Below are positions 7,075 through 15,900 of a stretch of DNA of 64,000 nt, one piece after another (positions within the stretch are counted from its first letter, which is position 1; the number at the start of each line of letters is the position of its first letter). Where the stretch lies: NCBI GenBank assembly GCA_047975545.1, contig JBKEDS010000012.1:1-64000 (forward strand). Direction: 5' to 3'. The position numbers were made by a program, and so were the translations under genes. The notes under the pieces were generated by a model. That model worked only from the letters and a program-made list of their open reading frames with translations. It made no database searches and was not told where the DNA came from. Origin of the DNA: JBKEDS01 sp047975545. Lineage in GTDB: Bacteria; Bacteroidota; Bacteroidia; Flavobacteriales; Flavobacteriaceae.

Positions 7075-7911
7075 ATGAAAAGGGTAGCTTTTATTTTATT
7101 TAGCATATTGCTAACAGGCTTTACTTCGTACGCCCAAACGCTCGACAAGGTTAAGGGCAATAAAAACGTAATTACGCAAACCACCGAAACGGAAGCGTTT
7201 CACACCCTAATAATTGACGACGATTTCGAGGTTAGCCTAATTTTTAACCAAACCCCTTTGGTTACCATCGATACCGACGACAACCTGTTTCCTTATATTA
7301 TTATAGATGAACACGAAGGCGTGCTTTCCTTAAAAAAAACCGCCAAACTAATAACCAGCAAGGGCATTATTGTTAAAATAAACTACAATAACGAACTTAC
7401 CAATATTAAGGTTAAGGACAAAGCCCAAGTTAGCGCGCCAACCCCGATAGATTTGGAAAACCTAACCCTTATTGCCGAAGGCTCTTCTAAAGTAGACCTA
7501 CACTTAAAAACCGATACCTTTACCTTCCAAAGCAACGAAAAATCAAGGGTTAAATTAGATGCCGTTTGTAAAAAAGCCATGCTTACCCTAAGCCAAACCA
7601 GTAAACTGGAAGGCTTGTTTTATTCAAAAGAAACCAGCATGGAACTATACGATAAAGCTAACGTTTCCCTAAATGGCGAAACCGACAGCCTAAACCTGAA
7701 AACCGATAACGATGCGCAATTTAACGGCAAGGAGTTTTTAATTAAAACCTGCCTTACCACAAACGAAACCTCCAGCGATGTGTATTTAAATGTTTTGGAA
7801 ACCCTTACCATGGAAGCCTCCGGAAGCAGTTCGGTTAACGTGTACAACAGCCCAAAAATTATAATTAATAGATTTGACGATACGGCAAAACTTCAGAAAA
7901 AAGCGAAGTAA
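7075..7911 (+). CDS. Secreted DUF2807 domain protein
   Basis: From the ATG at 7075 the 278-residue product starts with a clear signal peptide (MKRVAFILFSILLTGFTSYA, cleavage near AQ). The rest is a repetitive beta-structured region typical of DUF2807 (putative auto-transporter adhesin head GIN domain), rich in Asp, Asn and Ser and ending NVYNSPK. These proteins are periplasmic or surface-located and of unknown function. They often accompany PspC genes, and the tail of the PspC protein upstream looks related. Confidence 0.82.
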   Translation: MKRVAFILFSILLTGFTSYAQTLDKVKGNKNVITQTTETEAFHTLIIDDDFEVSLIFNQTPLVTIDTDDNLFPYIIIDEHEGVLSLKKTAKLITSKGIIVKINYNNELTNIKVKDKAQVSAPTPIDLENLTLIAEGSSKVDLHLKTDTFTFQSNEKSRVKLDAVCKKAMLTLSQTSKLEGLFYSKETSMELYDKANVSLNGETDSLNLKTDNDAQFNGKEFLIKTCLTTNETSSDVYLNVLETLTMEASGSSSVNVYNSPKIIINRFDDTAKLQKKAK

Positions 7912-7999
7912 ATCATTATTTTTGTTCCTGAAGGGCTAAATTAAAATTGATTTGTATTTGGTTGTCTATTTGAATAAGACCAAGGGTTGGTTTTTTGGT

Positions 8000-8007
8000 T
8001 ATATTTG
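8000..8007 (+). promoter_or_regulatory. Bacteroidota -7 promoter motif (glycosyltransferase gene)
   Basis: TATATTTG, an exact TAnnTTTG match, 52 bp upstream of the ATG at 8060. Confidence 0.45.
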
Positions 8008-8059
8008 GACAATCTTATATTTACACGTAATCTATTTTTAAATTAAAAAGATTAACCGA

Positions 8060-8878
8060 ATGAAACTCAAGGAACTTCCCGTATCGCTATGGCACACCTT
8101 AAAATTAAAGTTAATTTCGCCTTCCAAAATAATTTATGCTAACGGCAAGGAATACCCCGTAGTGGTTTCGCTAACAACAATAGCCTATCGGTTGCCAAAA
8201 GTGCATTTGGTTATTAAAAACATTTTATCGCAAGACCTACGCCCACAGCATATTGTTTTATGGTTAAACGAAGGGTTATCTAACCAAATACCAAATTCGC
8301 TAAAAATGTTAGAAGGCGATATTTTTAAAATTAAATTTACAACACTGCATTGTCCCCATAAAAAACTTATTCATTCTTTGGAACTATATAAAAACCTACC
8401 TATTGCAACTTGCGACGATGATGTTATATATGACAGGAATTGGCTGTTCTCACTTGTAAAAACACATCAAAACCATCCCAATGAAATTATTGCCCATAAG
8501 GTAAGGTGCATTAAACTAAAAAACGACGGGAGTCTTTTACCCTATAAGTACTGGAACTGTTCTGAAGAAGAAAACAGCAAATACTGGCTGCCAATTGGTG
8601 AAGGTGGAGTTTTATATCCCGCTGGTTGTTTTTCGGATTTGGTAATGAATGAAAAATTATTTTTGAAATTAGCCCCAAAAGCCGACGACTTATGGTTTAA
8701 AGCTGTTGCTTTGGCGGAAAACATAGCGTGTAGAAAGGTGGAAATTCCAGTAAAAAAACCTATACCAATAATAGGCACACAAAAAATATCCTTAAAAAAA
8801 GAAAACGTGGGCGAAGACAAAAACGTTGTCCAATGGAAAAACTTAGAGGCCCATTTTAATTTCAAGCTAACAGAATAA
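8060..8878 (+). CDS. Putative glycosyltransferase (GT-A-like)
   Basis: The 272-residue protein begins with a strand-helix (YPVVVSLTTIAYRLPKVHLV) followed by QHIVLWLNEG. It has a metal-binding-like acidic motif ATCDDDVIYDRNWL near residue 117, then IGEGGVLYPAGCF and PKADDLWFKAVAL. These features recur in a family of uncharacterised glycosyltransferase-like proteins from polysaccharide and lipopolysaccharide loci. There is no signal peptide or membrane segment. It stands alone here with its own promoter, so the acceptor is unknown. I infer the GT-A fold from motifs only. Confidence 0.65.
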   Translation: MKLKELPVSLWHTLKLKLISPSKIIYANGKEYPVVVSLTTIAYRLPKVHLVIKNILSQDLRPQHIVLWLNEGLSNQIPNSLKMLEGDIFKIKFTTLHCPHKKLIHSLELYKNLPIATCDDDVIYDRNWLFSLVKTHQNHPNEIIAHKVRCIKLKNDGSLLPYKYWNCSEEENSKYWLPIGEGGVLYPAGCFSDLVMNEKLFLKLAPKADDLWFKAVALAENIACRKVEIPVKKPIPIIGTQKISLKKENVGEDKNVVQWKNLEAHFNFKLTE

Positions 8879-8886
8879 AATTGGTT

Positions 8887-9168
8887 TTAATCAAATTTTA
8901 TAGACGCCATATACAACCATAACAAAACAGCTACAACCGCAAGCACTATAAAAAAAGTAATGTGCTGTTTCCGTTTGAGCTTTCGGTTTTCTAAATCCAT
9001 CTTAGCTTTAATGGCCAACAATTCCTCTTCTGTTGCTTTCGGAAAAGTTTTTATTTCCACTTCAGAATAACTTCCCGACAAACTTTTTCCGCTTTTGCGC
9101 TTAGCCAATTGCGCCCTATTGTTTTTTAATGAATTATTGGCCGCCATCATGGAACCTCCTCCGCCCAT
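8887..9168 (-). CDS. Small membrane protein of unknown function, downstream of trkH
   Basis: The longest frame starts at 9291 inside trkH, but the plausible start is the internal MGGGGSMMAANNSL (9168), giving 93 residues; MMAANNSL at 9150 is an alternative. A basic cytoplasmic part (KNNRAQLAKRKSGK) is followed by an acidic helix (KATEEELLAIKAKMDLENRKLKRKQ) and one C-terminal transmembrane helix (ITFFIVLAVVAVLLWLYMA). It follows trkH by 32 bp in the same direction, probably on the same transcript. No family recognised. Confidence 0.65.
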   Translation of the reverse strand: MGGGGSMMAANNSLKNNRAQLAKRKSGKSLSGSYSEVEIKTFPKATEEELLAIKAKMDLENRKLKRKQHITFFIVLAVVAVLLWLYMASIKFD

Positions 9169-9200
9169 AGTGTTTTGGTTTTTAGTAAAAACAACCCTTT

Positions 9201-10694
9201 CTATCTTGTCCTCCAAAAAAACGGCGACAACAAAATAAGCACCGTAAAAAGTTCCAAGCGCCCCATGAGCATTAAAAACGATGCCCACCATTGCGCTAAG
9301 GGTGGCAATGCCGCATAATTGTTTACCGGCCCAAAACTACCTAATGCCGGGCCAACGTTGCCCAAACTTGATGCCGACAAACCAATGGCCGACTCAAAAT
9401 CGATTTGGAACATGGAAAAACCCAATGCCCCCACAATAAACGACAACATATAAAGAATAAAAAAGCCCAAAATATTAAATACAATAGTACCATCTATGGC
9501 CCTTTTATTGTAGCGTACAGGTAAAATGGCATTAGGGTGAAGCGCCCGCCTAAACTCCAAAAAACCATTGCGGATTAAAATTAAATGGCGCACCACCTTT
9601 ACACCTCCCGAAGTGCTGCCCGCCGAACCGCCCAAGAACATAAGCCCAAAAAAGAACACCACCAAAAAGGGTGTCCACAAAGTATAATCGGCCGAAATAA
9701 AACCCGTGGTTGTAATAACGGTTAGCACTTGGAACAGCGCATGCCTGAAGGCACTCTCGGCCTCGCCCCAAACCATGGGATGCGCTATGGACGAAATAGA
9801 AACATCGGCCTTAAAGTAAATAATAACGGCCGAAATAAGGGTGAATATGGCCACGAACCAAAAGTAAAGCTTAAACTCATCGTCGCGGATTACCTTTTGT
9901 ATTTTTCCTTTAAACGCAAAATAGCTTAGCACAAAATTGGTTCCGGCCAAGAACATAAACAAAATAACAATATACTGGATTATGGGCTCGTGGTTCCAAT
10001 ACGCCAAACTGGCATTTTTAGTTGAAAACCCGCCCGTGGACAAGGTTGCCATGGCGTGGTTTATAGCATCAAAAAACGACATGCCCGCCAGTTGCAACAG
10101 CAAGGTTTCGGCAGCGGTGTAGCCAAAATAAATAAGCCACAATCGTTTGGCTGTATCGGTTATTCTCGGGTGTAGCTTATCGGCACTGGGCCCAGGAGCT
10201 TCGGCCGCAAAAAGCTGCATACCGCCAATGCCCAACAACGGCAAAATAGCTATGGCCAAAACAATAATACCCATACCGCCAATCCAATGCGTGGTACTGC
10301 GCCAAAACAGTACGCCGTAAGGCACAGCCTCAATATCGTTTAATATGGAAGCCCCCGTGGTGGTGTAGCCCGACATAGTTTCGAAAAACGCATTGGTAAA
10401 ATTTGGTATGCTCCCCGTTAGCACATAGGGCAATGTACCCGACAAGGACATAATAATCCAACCAAAGGTAACCACGATATAACCTTCGCGCTTGTTCATT
10501 TCCTTACTGTGTTTTCGGGTAAGCAGCATGGCCGCTACGCCCGCCAATAGGGTTATTAGCCCGGCATAAATAATTTTTGCCGTTACGCCATCGTGGTAAA
10601 TTAGGCTTATTAAGGCCGCTAACAGCATAAAACCGCCGTTAAACAATAATAGCAGCCCTAAAAAATGGACTATAATTTTGTAGTTAAGCTTCAA
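9201..10694 (-). CDS. trkH: TrkH potassium transporter membrane subunit
   Basis: The 497-residue integral membrane protein has the four pore-loop motifs of the TrkH/KtrB superfamily: TTTGASI, STGGFST, TTTGFIS and SSLGNVG, each contributing a filter glycine. With TrkA bound on the cytoplasmic face it forms a nucleotide-gated potassium uptake channel. It lies downstream of trkA on the same strand, separated by 230 bp that contain a large palindromic repeat. Length is normal for the family. Confidence 0.95.
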   Translation of the reverse strand: MKLNYKIIVHFLGLLLLFNGGFMLLAALISLIYHDGVTAKIIYAGLITLLAGVAAMLLTRKHSKEMNKREGYIVVTFGWIIMSLSGTLPYVLTGSIPNFTNAFFETMSGYTTTGASILNDIEAVPYGVLFWRSTTHWIGGMGIIVLAIAILPLLGIGGMQLFAAEAPGPSADKLHPRITDTAKRLWLIYFGYTAAETLLLQLAGMSFFDAINHAMATLSTGGFSTKNASLAYWNHEPIIQYIVILFMFLAGTNFVLSYFAFKGKIQKVIRDDEFKLYFWFVAIFTLISAVIIYFKADVSISSIAHPMVWGEAESAFRHALFQVLTVITTTGFISADYTLWTPFLVVFFFGLMFLGGSAGSTSGGVKVVRHLILIRNGFLEFRRALHPNAILPVRYNKRAIDGTIVFNILGFFILYMLSFIVGALGFSMFQIDFESAIGLSASSLGNVGPALGSFGPVNNYAALPPLAQWWASFLMLMGRLELFTVLILLSPFFWRTR

Positions 10695-10757
10695 CTTAAA
10701 AAATATTTAAAATTTTTCATCAATTTAGGGATACATACTTTTTAAAAATTCGACTAT

Positions 10758-10883
10758 TGTTATGTCAAATTGAAATTGACGGATGTGGGATTGCTTCCTC
10801 CGCTGTCGTCGCAATGAAGTCATTGCGAGAAAGAGGCACGACGACGAAGCAATCTCTATACTAAACTCAGAGTTGACATAACA
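10758..10883. repeat. Nested palindrome between trkA and trkH
   Basis: The inner part (10787-10856) is a full copy of the 70-bp palindromic family, with GGGATTGCTTC and GAAGCAATCTC as arms and GCAATGAAGTCATTGC at the centre. It is framed by a perfect 11-bp inverted repeat, TGTTATGTCAA (10758) and TTGACATAACA (10873), which I do not see around the other copies. It could fold in the trkA-trkH transcript. Confidence 0.75.
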
Positions 10884-10924
10884 CTATATTACTCCCTTTT
10901 CTTACCAAAAACTATTTTGGGTTT

Positions 10925-12274
10925 TTACACGAACAATTTCTCTACCCGCTTGATGGATTGCAGCAAACTGCACACCACGACACGGTCGCCTTCTTGTATT
11001 TTAAAATCGCCCAAGGCCGTCATGCCCACGCCGTTTCGTATTACGCCACCGATTATGGCGGTACGGGGAAAATCGATATTCCGGATAAATTTATCGCAAA
11101 CTTTCGATTTTCGCTTCACTTCAAACTCCAACAATTCGGCATTTAAATTATTAAGGCGGGTCATGGCCACAACCTCGCCACGGCGTATATACCTAAAAAT
11201 ATTATTGGCCGCCAATAGTTTTTTGTTAACCAAGGTATCGATGCCTATGGAGTGCGACAAATCGAAATAATCCATATTTTCTACCAATGCCACGGTTTTT
11301 TTTACGCCTTTGGACTTGGCCACCAAGCAGGACATGATGTTGGTTTCGGAGTCGTCGGTTACGGCAATAAAGGCATCCATGGTGCTTATGTTTTCTTCGT
11401 CCAACAAATCGGCATTGCGCCCATCGCCGTTAATAACCAAAACTTTGGGGAGCAAATCGGCTATTTCGAAAGCCCGTTCCTTGTTTTTTTCAATTAGTTT
11501 AATTTTTAAGGCTTTTTCGCTTAGGTTTTTTGCTGTTTTAAAGCCTATTTGCGTACCGCCCAAGACCATAACATCCTTAATGTCCTCGTTTACTTTTCCG
11601 GTAAGCCTGCAAAGTTCGTCGGCGCCGCCTTCCGAAGTTATAAACACAACGCTATCGCCGCGCTCAAACACGGTGTCGCCCCTTGGGATAATGGTGTACT
11701 GCGTGCCAAAACGCTGTATGGCAATGGGCATAAAATGTATTTCGGGAAAAATTTGCGCCGCTTCCCTTACGGTTTTACCCACAAATAAGGCTGCCCTGGA
11801 AAGCATTAATCCGGCCATGGACAAAGCACCGCCCTCGAACTCGTAACTGCCCGTAAAGGAACTTTGCTTTAGGGACAGCTCGATTTCGGAAGCCGCCAAG
11901 GCCTCGGGCGAAATAAGCTCGTCTATACCAAATTTATCAAAACCTATTTCGTTTTTATGGTGAATAAATTCGGTATTGGAAATCCGGGCAATAGTCTGGT
12001 TGGCGCCCATTTGTTTGGCCAACACACAGGCCGTTATATTGGTGGTTTCGCTGGAGGTTACCGCAATAAATAATTCGCAAGTTGCTATGCGGGCATCCTT
12101 TAGTACCGAAATAGAGGTCGAGTCGCCTTTTACAACCCGAATATCCAAATGCGATTCGGCGTAGATTAAACTTTCCTTATCGGTATCGACAAGCGTAATT
12201 TCCTGCGATTCATAAGATAGCAGTTTCGCTAAGTGAAACCCTACCTCGCCGGCTCCGGCAATAACAATTTTCAT
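10925..12274 (-). CDS. trkA: TrkA potassium uptake regulator, NAD-binding
   Basis: The 449-residue cytoplasmic protein has two tandem RCK units. Each has a Rossmann nucleotide-binding part (MKIVIAGAGEVGFHLAKLL at the start, VMVLGGTQIGFKTAKNL near 233) followed by a TrkA-C domain. It gates TrkH in response to NADH/NAD or ATP. The gene is first in the trkA-trkH order and has a TAnnTTTG motif shortly upstream. Confidence 0.95.
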   Translation of the reverse strand: MKIVIAGAGEVGFHLAKLLSYESQEITLVDTDKESLIYAESHLDIRVVKGDSTSISVLKDARIATCELFIAVTSSETTNITACVLAKQMGANQTIARISNTEFIHHKNEIGFDKFGIDELISPEALAASEIELSLKQSSFTGSYEFEGGALSMAGLMLSRAALFVGKTVREAAQIFPEIHFMPIAIQRFGTQYTIIPRGDTVFERGDSVVFITSEGGADELCRLTGKVNEDIKDVMVLGGTQIGFKTAKNLSEKALKIKLIEKNKERAFEIADLLPKVLVINGDGRNADLLDEENISTMDAFIAVTDDSETNIMSCLVAKSKGVKKTVALVENMDYFDLSHSIGIDTLVNKKLLAANNIFRYIRRGEVVAMTRLNNLNAELLEFEVKRKSKVCDKFIRNIDFPRTAIIGGVIRNGVGMTALGDFKIQEGDRVVVCSLLQSIKRVEKLFV

Positions 12275-12297
12275 AATTTCAATATAAAAAAGCGGTA

Positions 12298-12305
12298 CAA
12301 ATATA
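12298..12305 (-). promoter_or_regulatory. Bacteroidota -7 promoter motif for trkA
   Basis: The minus strand reads TATATTTG, 23 bp before the trkA ATG, an exact TAnnTTTG match. Confidence 0.5.
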
Positions 12306-12413
12306 ATACAAATAAGGCTTTGCTTGTTAATATGAAAAGCTGCTTTTGAAATACGGGCGTTTCATACTATTTAATATGAAAATAATTGTGTAGGTTTGCC
12401 AAAATTTACGGCC

Positions 12414-13139
12414 TTGTCTAAAATAAAACCATATAAAAATAGCGAACTGGGAAAAAAAGAACAGGTAACCCAAATGTTCAATACCATTTCGGGCGATTAC
12501 GACGGTTTAAACCGTGTTATTTCGTTTGGCATTGATATTAAATGGCGCAAAAAAGTAGTTAATATGGTTAAAGCCGCCAACCCCGACACCATTTTGGATA
12601 TTGCCACCGGAACGGGCGATTTGGCCATTAACCTTGCCCAAACCAATGCCACCAAAATTACGGGGTTGGACATAAGCAGCGGCATGCTTGAAATAGGCAA
12701 ACAAAAAATAAAAAACAAGGGACTGGAATTAAAAATCGATATGATTTTGGGCGATAGCGAAAACATTCCCTTTCCCGACAATAGTTTCGATGCCATTACC
12801 GTAGCTTTTGGTGTTAGGAATTTTGAGCATTTGGAACGTGGCCTATCCGAAATATACCGTGTACTAAAGCCCCAAGGCTCTTTTGTTATTTTAGAAACTT
12901 CGGTACCCGTAAAAACACCGTTTAAACAAGGTTATAAACTATACACCAAATACATGTTGCCCGCCATTGGAAAACTGTTTTCCAAAGACAGGAGCGCCTA
13001 CGCTTATTTATCCGAATCGGCATCGGTTTTTCCTTATGGCGAAGCCTTGAACAATATTTTGCGTAAAATCGGGTTTATTAATGTTGAAGATTTTCCGCAA
13101 ACCTTTGGGGTTGCCACAATCTATAAATCATCAAAATAG
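12414..13139 (+). CDS. ubiE: Demethylmenaquinone methyltransferase
   Basis: Transfers a methyl group from S-adenosylmethionine to demethylmenaquinone in the last step of menaquinone synthesis. The SAM site DIATGTGDLAINLA, then ITGLDIS and FGVRNF, and the start motif LGKKEQVTQMFNTIS identify the family. No ATG is available. A TTG at 12414 gives a protein starting (M)SKIKPYKNSELG, which fits family N-termini. The more distal TTG at 12396 overlaps a TAGGTTTG promoter-like motif (12391-12398). The porT homologue follows, an arrangement common in this phylum. Confidence 0.88.
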   Translation: MSKIKPYKNSELGKKEQVTQMFNTISGDYDGLNRVISFGIDIKWRKKVVNMVKAANPDTILDIATGTGDLAINLAQTNATKITGLDISSGMLEIGKQKIKNKGLELKIDMILGDSENIPFPDNSFDAITVAFGVRNFEHLERGLSEIYRVLKPQGSFVILETSVPVKTPFKQGYKLYTKYMLPAIGKLFSKDRSAYAYLSESASVFPYGEALNNILRKIGFINVEDFPQTFGVATIYKSSK

Positions 13140-13227
13140 TCCCTAATGGGCATTTGGCAAATAAATGAACAGCATAAACAAAACCCATAACCAACTAAAC
13201 ATTAATTTGTTACAAACAACCAAGCAA

Positions 13228-13956
13228 ATGAAACGTGTTTTTGTTTTGCTATTAATCTTGTTTTCCCTACAAAACACTAACGCCCAACTTTTTAAGAAAG
13301 AAAAAGTTATCCACGATGCCAACCAGGGCCGTGGCACTACGGACTTTAACCTTTTGCGCTGGGGCTACTTTTTAGGCTTTAACAACTACGACTTTAATTT
13401 TGATTACATCAGGGACATGCGCGATATTTACGTAGAGCGCAACGTAGGTTTTAATGTAGGCTTAATAGGTAATTTGCGTATAAACAGCTTTTTGGACTTA
13501 CGCTTGGAACCCGGCCTGTACATTACATCGAGAAACCTATTTTACAGCCCGACCTATTTTCCCGACGACACTTACACCAATGCCGATTTGGAACGGGAGG
13601 TACGCTCGACCTACCTACACTTGCCTTTACTTTTAAAAGTATCTACCAAACGTTTAAACAATTTTAAGCCCTTTATTGTTGGTGGGGTTTCTACGGCACT
13701 TAACCTATCCAGCAACCAGGACAGTAAGGACGACAACAGCAACGGTACTTTTAGGACGAAAAAAGGAAATTATTTTTACGAAATGGGCTTCGGTATCGAT
13801 TTTTATCTTGAAAACTTTAAATTCACGCCCTCCATTCGCGGCGTATTTGGCCTAAACGACGAAATTGTACGGGACGAAAACCCCAACAGCCCCTGGACCG
13901 GCAACGTACATAGCATGAAAACCCGAGCCGTTTTTGTTAATTTCACCTTTCAATAA
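13228..13956 (+). CDS. porT: PorT-family outer membrane protein
   Basis: From the ATG at 13228 the 242-residue product has a signal peptide (MKRVFVLLLILFSLQNTNA, then QLF) and an outer-membrane beta-barrel rich in alternating aromatic strands, with LRWGYFLGFNNYDF near the start and LRLEPGLYITSRNL in the middle. It ends in aromatic F (VFVNFTFQ). PorT is a component needed for type IX secretion and gliding in Bacteroidota. The ubiE-porT neighbourhood supports the assignment. Upstream in-frame codons at 13165 lie before the signal peptide and are rejected. Confidence 0.82.
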   Translation: MKRVFVLLLILFSLQNTNAQLFKKEKVIHDANQGRGTTDFNLLRWGYFLGFNNYDFNFDYIRDMRDIYVERNVGFNVGLIGNLRINSFLDLRLEPGLYITSRNLFYSPTYFPDDTYTNADLEREVRSTYLHLPLLLKVSTKRLNNFKPFIVGGVSTALNLSSNQDSKDDNSNGTFRTKKGNYFYEMGFGIDFYLENFKFTPSIRGVFGLNDEIVRDENPNSPWTGNVHSMKTRAVFVNFTFQ

Positions 13957-14089
13957 TATTGTTTTTTTTTTGGGAACCTTCCCAGTAGCTCAAGCCCGTT
14001 TAGCTTTCACCATAAAGCATAACTATTTTTTCACAAAAACATTTGCAAACACTTTGTGTGATTTATCTTTAAATCACGCAATAATTATA

Positions 14090-14097
14090 TACATTTG
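14090..14097 (+). promoter_or_regulatory. Bacteroidota -7 promoter motif (sulfatase gene)
   Basis: TACATTTG, an exact TAnnTTTG match, lies 73 bp before the sulfatase ATG. The rest of the 214-bp gap (13957-14170) is AT-rich with no other recognisable feature. Confidence 0.4.
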
Positions 14098-14170
14098 CCG
14101 TCCGATCCAACAATTGTATTTGTCGTTTCGGAAATTAAAATAATTCACCCAAAAATTATCAATTAAAAAA

Positions 14171-15757
14171 ATGAAATCACGTTTATTAATTCCATTTCTG
14201 TTCTTGGCAATGTTTGTTTGCCAAGCACAATCCCAATCAAAAAAACCAAATATTATCGTTATGTTTTCCGATGATGTTGGCGAAACCAACGTAAGTTTGT
14301 ACAGTAAGGGCGTTATGGGCTTCCGCACGCCCAATATAGACCGTATAGGCAAAGAAGGCGTTGTTTTTACCGATTATTACGGCGAGCAATCCTGTACCGC
14401 AGGCCGTGCCGCCTTTATTACCGGGCAGTATGCCGTTCGCGTGGGGCTTCCAAAAGTAGGTTTGGTAGGTTCGCCACAAGGTTTGAGCAGCAAAGATGTT
14501 ACCTTAGCCGAAATGCTTAAACCGCTGGGCTACGCTACCGGGCAATTTGGCAAAAACCACTTGGGCGACCGCAACGAATTTTTACCCACAGTTCACGGTT
14601 TCGACGAATTTTACGGACATTTGTACCACTTGAACACCTTTACCGAAATGTTCGATAAGGATTACCCCATAGATAATAAGGAATTTGTAGAAAAATATGG
14701 TCCTCGCGGCGTTATTGAAAGTTACGCATCGTCCAAAGACGATTCGTCTTCCGACCCCCGTTTTGGAAAAGTTGGGAAACAAACCGTAAAAGATACGGGG
14801 CCACTAACCGAAGAACGCATTAAACTGCTGGACGAGGAATTTACCAATAAAACCTTGGATTTTATACGTAAAAATGCGAAAAACGACACACCCTTTTTCT
14901 GTTGGTACAACACCAGCCGCATGCACTTCCCTACCATTCTTGCCGACAAATGGGAAGGCAAAACAAAACAGGATTTGTATGCCGACGGCATGAAAGAATT
15001 AGATTATTACGTAGGCCAAATACTCGATTTGGTTGACGAGCTCGGTATTGCCGACAACACTATAATATTATGGACCAGCGATAATGGCCCGATGACCATG
15101 AACTGGCCCGATGGCGGCATGTCGCCCTACCGTTCCGAAAAAGGCACCAATTGGGAAGGCGCTTTCCGTGTGCCCTGCGTAATGCGCTGGCCGGGCGTTA
15201 TACAACCAGGCACCGAGCTTAACGGCATTGTAGCCCACCACGATTGGTTTCCTACACTATATGCTGCCGCAAGCGGAAACAACAACATAACAACCGAACT
15301 TATGGAAGGAAAAACCGTTGCTGGCATAAACTACAAAGTGCATTTGGACGGTTATAATATGATACCCTATTTAAGCGGAAAAGCCGAAAAAAGCCCAAGG
15401 GAAGATTTTATGTATTTTGGCGACGACATGTCGCTCATGGCGCTTCGTTACAACGATTGGAAATTTACCTTTGCCGAGCAAAGGGCCCAACCCGGAACAT
15501 GGGACTTATGGCGCGACCCATTTGTGGATTTGCGAGTGCCAAGGATAGAAAACCTGCGTCGCGACCCGTTTGAAAGGGCGCAAAAAGAAAGTACCACTTA
15601 TGCCATGTGGATTCAGGACAAACAATTTATGTTGGTACCCGTAAGTATGTATGCGGCCAAAGCTGCGGCATCGTTCGAAAAATTTCCGCCCCGTGGCGTA
15701 CCGGCCAACTATTCGCTTTCCAATGTACTTAAAGCCTTGCAAACAACTACGCATTAA
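14171..15757 (+). CDS. Secreted type I sulfatase (arylsulfatase family)
   Basis: The 528-residue protein has a signal peptide (MKSRLLIPFLFLAMFVCQAQ) and the sulfatase fold. The metal-binding start is PNIIVMFSDDVGETN (Asp34, Asp35), and CTAGR at 75-79 supplies the cysteine converted to formylglycine, in the C-x-A-x-R signature. Later motifs are GQFGKNHLGD and WTSDNGPM. Type I sulfatases remove sulfate esters from glycans or small aryl sulfates; the substrate cannot be deduced. A maturase gene is not in the window. It is not in the arabinan locus and has its own terminator. Confidence 0.92.
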   Translation: MKSRLLIPFLFLAMFVCQAQSQSKKPNIIVMFSDDVGETNVSLYSKGVMGFRTPNIDRIGKEGVVFTDYYGEQSCTAGRAAFITGQYAVRVGLPKVGLVGSPQGLSSKDVTLAEMLKPLGYATGQFGKNHLGDRNEFLPTVHGFDEFYGHLYHLNTFTEMFDKDYPIDNKEFVEKYGPRGVIESYASSKDDSSSDPRFGKVGKQTVKDTGPLTEERIKLLDEEFTNKTLDFIRKNAKNDTPFFCWYNTSRMHFPTILADKWEGKTKQDLYADGMKELDYYVGQILDLVDELGIADNTIILWTSDNGPMTMNWPDGGMSPYRSEKGTNWEGAFRVPCVMRWPGVIQPGTELNGIVAHHDWFPTLYAAASGNNNITTELMEGKTVAGINYKVHLDGYNMIPYLSGKAEKSPREDFMYFGDDMSLMALRYNDWKFTFAEQRAQPGTWDLWRDPFVDLRVPRIENLRRDPFERAQKESTTYAMWIQDKQFMLVPVSMYAAKAAASFEKFPPRGVPANYSLSNVLKALQTTTH

Positions 15758-15780
15758 TTTTTGGATGGCATTTTTGAAAA

Positions 15781-15821
15781 AAAAATCGGTTTTTGACCAA
15801 GGTTAAAAACCGATTTTTTTA
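15781..15821 (+). terminator. Intrinsic terminator of the sulfatase gene
   Basis: AAAATCGGTTTTT (15782-15794) and AAAAACCGATTTT (15805-15817) form a 13-bp perfect stem with a 10-base loop, followed by further T residues, 24 bp after the stop codon. Confidence 0.9.
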
Positions 15822-15869
15822 TTTTGCCACTTTTAAAACAGGGCAATTAGCAATATTGAACCAATTGCT

Positions 15870-15877
15870 TATATTTG
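15870..15877 (+). promoter_or_regulatory. Bacteroidota -7 promoter motif (C1B peptidase gene)
   Basis: TATATTTG, an exact TAnnTTTG match, lies 23 bp before the ATG at 15901, directly after the sulfatase terminator. Confidence 0.55.
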
Positions 15878-15900
15878 CTTACATTAAAAAATAAAGAAAT

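Noticed and set aside
6543..7184. 213-codon minus-strand frame spanning the end of pspC and the start of the DUF2807 gene
   Set aside because: It crosses a strong plus-strand terminator and promoter and lies opposite two real genes.
11310..11846. 178-codon plus-strand frame inside trkA
   Set aside because: Antisense to well-conserved TrkA domains; low-complexity composition and no family resemblance.
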